From assembly GCA_012932295.1 (NCBI GenBank), contig JAAONU010000011.1, positions 48,858,352 through 48,922,351 on the forward strand: a DNA stretch of 64,000 nucleotides, written 5' to 3'. Shown here one piece after another: positions 61,470 through 64,000 of the stretch. The notes under the pieces were generated by a model. That model was not told the DNA's origin. It was given only the letters and a program-made list of their open reading frames with translations, and made no database searches. The position numbers were made by a program, and so were the translations under genes. Each line of letters opens with the position of its first letter. Positions within the stretch are counted from its first letter, which is position 1. This DNA comes from Cyclina sinensis. Its lineage: Eukaryota > Mollusca > Bivalvia > Venerida > Veneridae.

Positions 61470-63240
61470 TGCAAGGTCTATACAGTTAGATCGAGACAAA
61501 GTGGCGTATGAATATAATTATTTAAATTCTCATCACTGATTATTCCCCTAATGCTTCGCGTGACTTCTGTCTTCCGCGACATTTCAGCAATTAAGCGATA
61601 AACGGATTGTTTATGGTTTTTATTTAGATATTTCGGAATCTTCTCACCAATGCTTGAACGCCCCTGCCTATGATAGTTTCTAAACAGAGTGACACGAAAA
61701 GGCAAATATGATTGTTCAGTTTACATTTTAATATGAGGAAAGGTACTCTCGAAATATGAAAGGACCACAAACTGTTTCCTAATTGTTCATTAAAACTGCA
61801 GACTGCATTAGAATTTGCCTAGACATCTTTGTTTAGCATTCTAAAGGCCTTAATTCAAAACAAATTACTGATATTTTAGATTTAACTTCGTTGTCTTGGA
61901 TATCAGACAAATACGTGTATTTAGGGACCCTTAATCAGAACCTCTCCACTGTATTTAGATTAGACGCATGATAATTTCGAACTGACCTGCTATTTTGACG
62001 GCACACAGAGGAATGTTTTAACGTGAAATTGTGGCTTTCAGTCAGAAAAAGAATCTATAATCGCCGACTGAGTTGTTTAATCCACTGAGAAGAAACTATA
62101 TTTCGTTCATGTACGTTATATTTGGGCGTTAGCTTCTAGGAGGGACTTTTTTGTTTATATGCAAAACAAAAAAGCAGCCAGCTGGACCTTTCGTAATTTT
62201 TCTTAAGCCAACTCGAGATGAAAAAAAGCTACCATTCTTATGTTGAGTAAGTAAAACATGTGTGAGGTTCACCAATCAGATTTCAAGAAAATGCCTAAGC
62301 ACAATGGGAAAACCATTGCTCACGTTCTATTCAATTCTTGCTCATGGTATTTACGGTTTCGTGTACTAATGATCTTCAAGGCATTAGTTACGATTCTATT
62401 TTTCTGCCTAAAGTCGTGGCATGTTTTGTTTCAAAAACGTAGTTTCACTCCGTCGGTGAAATATGGTTTTCATACACTACCTGATTGTCGTTAAACAGAC
62501 AAAACGAACACGGATGTGACATGATTACTTCACGGGTTGGACTTTGTTAAACTTTTTATGACCATTTCCTTACAAATATTAAATTGTGAAATGACACAGA
62601 TAACACCACCTACTCAAGATCGTAGCAGTCAGGGAAAATCGCTACAAACTGTTAAAGAACACACCCTGTCACCTGATAACCCAATTATACACCAGACTCA
62701 CTCGAGACACTGAGTTGCTTGCACGTGAGAGTAGTTTGAAACGCATACACAAGTGCAAGGAAAAGTTTGATATGTACAATGTTCAATAAACAGCAACACA
62801 TTTGACATGTCATATAGCATAGCAGTTTGAGACATAGTGATTTCATCAAACGGAACCTTAAACATTTCACAGGACTTTGAACAAAAACATTTTGTTACAT
62901 GTATCATGTGTCATTCTCAGTTTAACTGTAAGATGTTTCACATATGAAAATGTTACAGGCGTTTAAAAAAATAACAAAAATCCCCTAGACACAACTTCCT
63001 CTTTCGGCACATAATTGAAATCAAACAATCCTGGAAATTATATTTTAATAAAGGGTAAACCAGTTGGCCGTTAAATTACACTGGCCTGGACAAGGAACAT
63101 AAGAATTAATACGTGACATAACACATGTAGCAGCACATAGGTTAAAGTATACTTCATTTCAATGCTTTTTCAAGAGTGTTTTAGTATCCCCCCCCCCTCC
63201 CCGCCCAACACACATACAGGCACAAAAGTCTTTTTGTACG
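61470..63240. other. Upstream flank of the right galectin exons, no exon found
   Basis: Segments near 61415-61470 and 62625-62780 match 8448-8640, upstream of the left CRD1. The 1.15 kb between them is therefore an insertion relative to the left copy. The initiator exon of the galectin was not identified here. Confidence 0.45.
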
Positions 63241-63249
63241 AAAAGAAAC

Positions 63250-63580
63250 GTAATGGTTTTTAGTTCGTGCGTGTTCGGATTTGAAGTGGCTACTGACAGA
63301 TAAACATTGCGATAACAATTTTGAATTTAAGTCAGCTCTAGCTATTATGCTGATATGATGTTTCTTCCATAAAACTCTTTAGGTTTCATAAAAATAAAAC
63401 TTCTAGAAAATTATCATACATTATCATTTTAAAAAAAACATGGCTTTGAAACTTTTGTCTTCGAGTGTTTTCAAGTGGGTATATTTTGAATTTGAATGCA
63501 GTTACCCATTTTAATAGTTGTGGCCTGATACACACAGATAACCGTTATTAATATCTTTACCATTAACAGTTCATATGAAG
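63250..63580. repeat. Copy of the galectin downstream flank near the right edge
   Basis: It is homologous to 5220-5570 in the same orientation. It lies about 1.9 kb upstream, in gene sense, of the first right-hand CRD1 exon, not downstream of that gene. Confidence 0.6.
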
Positions 63581-64000
63581 GTGAACTTGGGTTATGTGCA
63601 CTCTATCAGATTACCACCGAATCTGGGGAATCATTATAACGTGAAAAAGAAATGTTCTAATCTACTGTCTTCCCTTGCAACGACAGTTTTAACGTGGACA
63701 AGTCTGACCCATACCTTACCTACCCCTACCCCGGATGATCGGCACGTGAAGGTAATGGAACACAAGTCTAATGTCTTGTGAAAGGTTTACTGTTATTTTG
63801 GGCGGCTTTGAAGCAAATAAGCTGGAAAAGAAAGTGAGGATTCGCCTCTGTTAATGGCTAAATGCAAGTCAGTTTTGCTGCAAGATTTGTGGTGGTGGTG
63901 GTGATAATGATGATGATAATGATGATGATTCCAGTGAAGCGATGATTATTCATGATTAAAACGAATATAGAAAACTTAATTGTCTTGGCCTTCATTTTGT

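Noticed and set aside
61478..61705. Extra galectin 5' exon or small gene on the minus strand
   Set aside because: The 75-codon frame has no lectin motif, no convincing splice borders, and lies in sequence absent from the left copy.

Overview
The window is AT-rich animal nuclear DNA: spliced genes with GT-AG introns, a single-exon class A GPCR, and many metazoan-type transposons. The tandem-repeat galectins, the tRNA-derived SINE with a TACA tail and the RecQ-like helicase debris fit a lophotrochozoan, most likely a bivalve mollusc. That assignment is inference; no species can be named from the sequence. Exon calls were made by hand from reading frame, splice sites and phase.

Genes. (1) A galectin locus on the minus strand frames the window. 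On the right, nine coding exon positions (61400 down to 53899) form a two-domain galectin. It has a complete first carbohydrate-recognition domain (CRD1), a Gly/Pro/His-rich linker, and a second CRD. For the central exon of that second CRD there are two candidate versions (57684-57474 and 55088-54872) that share the same splice phases. A paralogous CRD1 of four exons lies on the left (8433-6083). A block of homology at 63.2-63.6 kb suggests a third copy beyond the right edge. (2) A six-exon hAT-transposase-derived gene with a DUF4371/ZMYM1-like layout runs on the plus strand (14046-19223). Its open frame is intact, 736 codons. (3) A single-exon class A GPCR lies on the minus strand (50309-49332), directly beside a 60-bp minisatellite.

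Mobile elements. One Ty3/gypsy-type LTR retrotransposon fills 29093-40304. It has near-identical LTRs, a tRNA-Leu-type primer site and a broken gag-pol. Between integrase and the polypurine tract it carries an extra about 2.1-kb coding region that starts with two zinc fingers. Its 3' LTR alone carries a SINE. Other elements are a Tigger/pogo-like relic (about 9.5-10.3 kb), a mariner relic (about 13.1 kb), a Tc1 relic (20.4-21.0 kb), a second gag-protease relic (42.0-43.4 kb), a RecQ-like helicase fragment (43.7 kb), jockey/CR1-like LINE 3' ends at 0.9-1.25 kb and 47.35-48.44 kb, a foldback element (26.0-26.7 kb), a hAT-type MITE with a perfect 8-bp target duplication (55243-56188), a palindromic MITE (52.5 kb), several small palindromic repeats (1.3-4.2 kb), and minisatellites at 44.8-46.0 kb and 50.3-50.8 kb.

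Layout: 0-5 kb repeats; 5-8.5 kb left galectin CRD1; 8.7-13.3 kb SINE and DNA-transposon relics; 13.8-19.6 kb hAT gene or element; 20-29 kb relics and AT-rich noncoding DNA; 29-40 kb LTR retrotransposon; 41-48.5 kb retroelement relics and minisatellites; 49-51 kb GPCR and its repeat array; 52-53.3 kb palindromic repeat; 53.9-61.4 kb galectin gene; 61.5-64 kb noncoding DNA with a duplicated flank. The two strongest leads are the apparent mutually exclusive CRD exons and the zinc-finger accessory gene of the LTR element.
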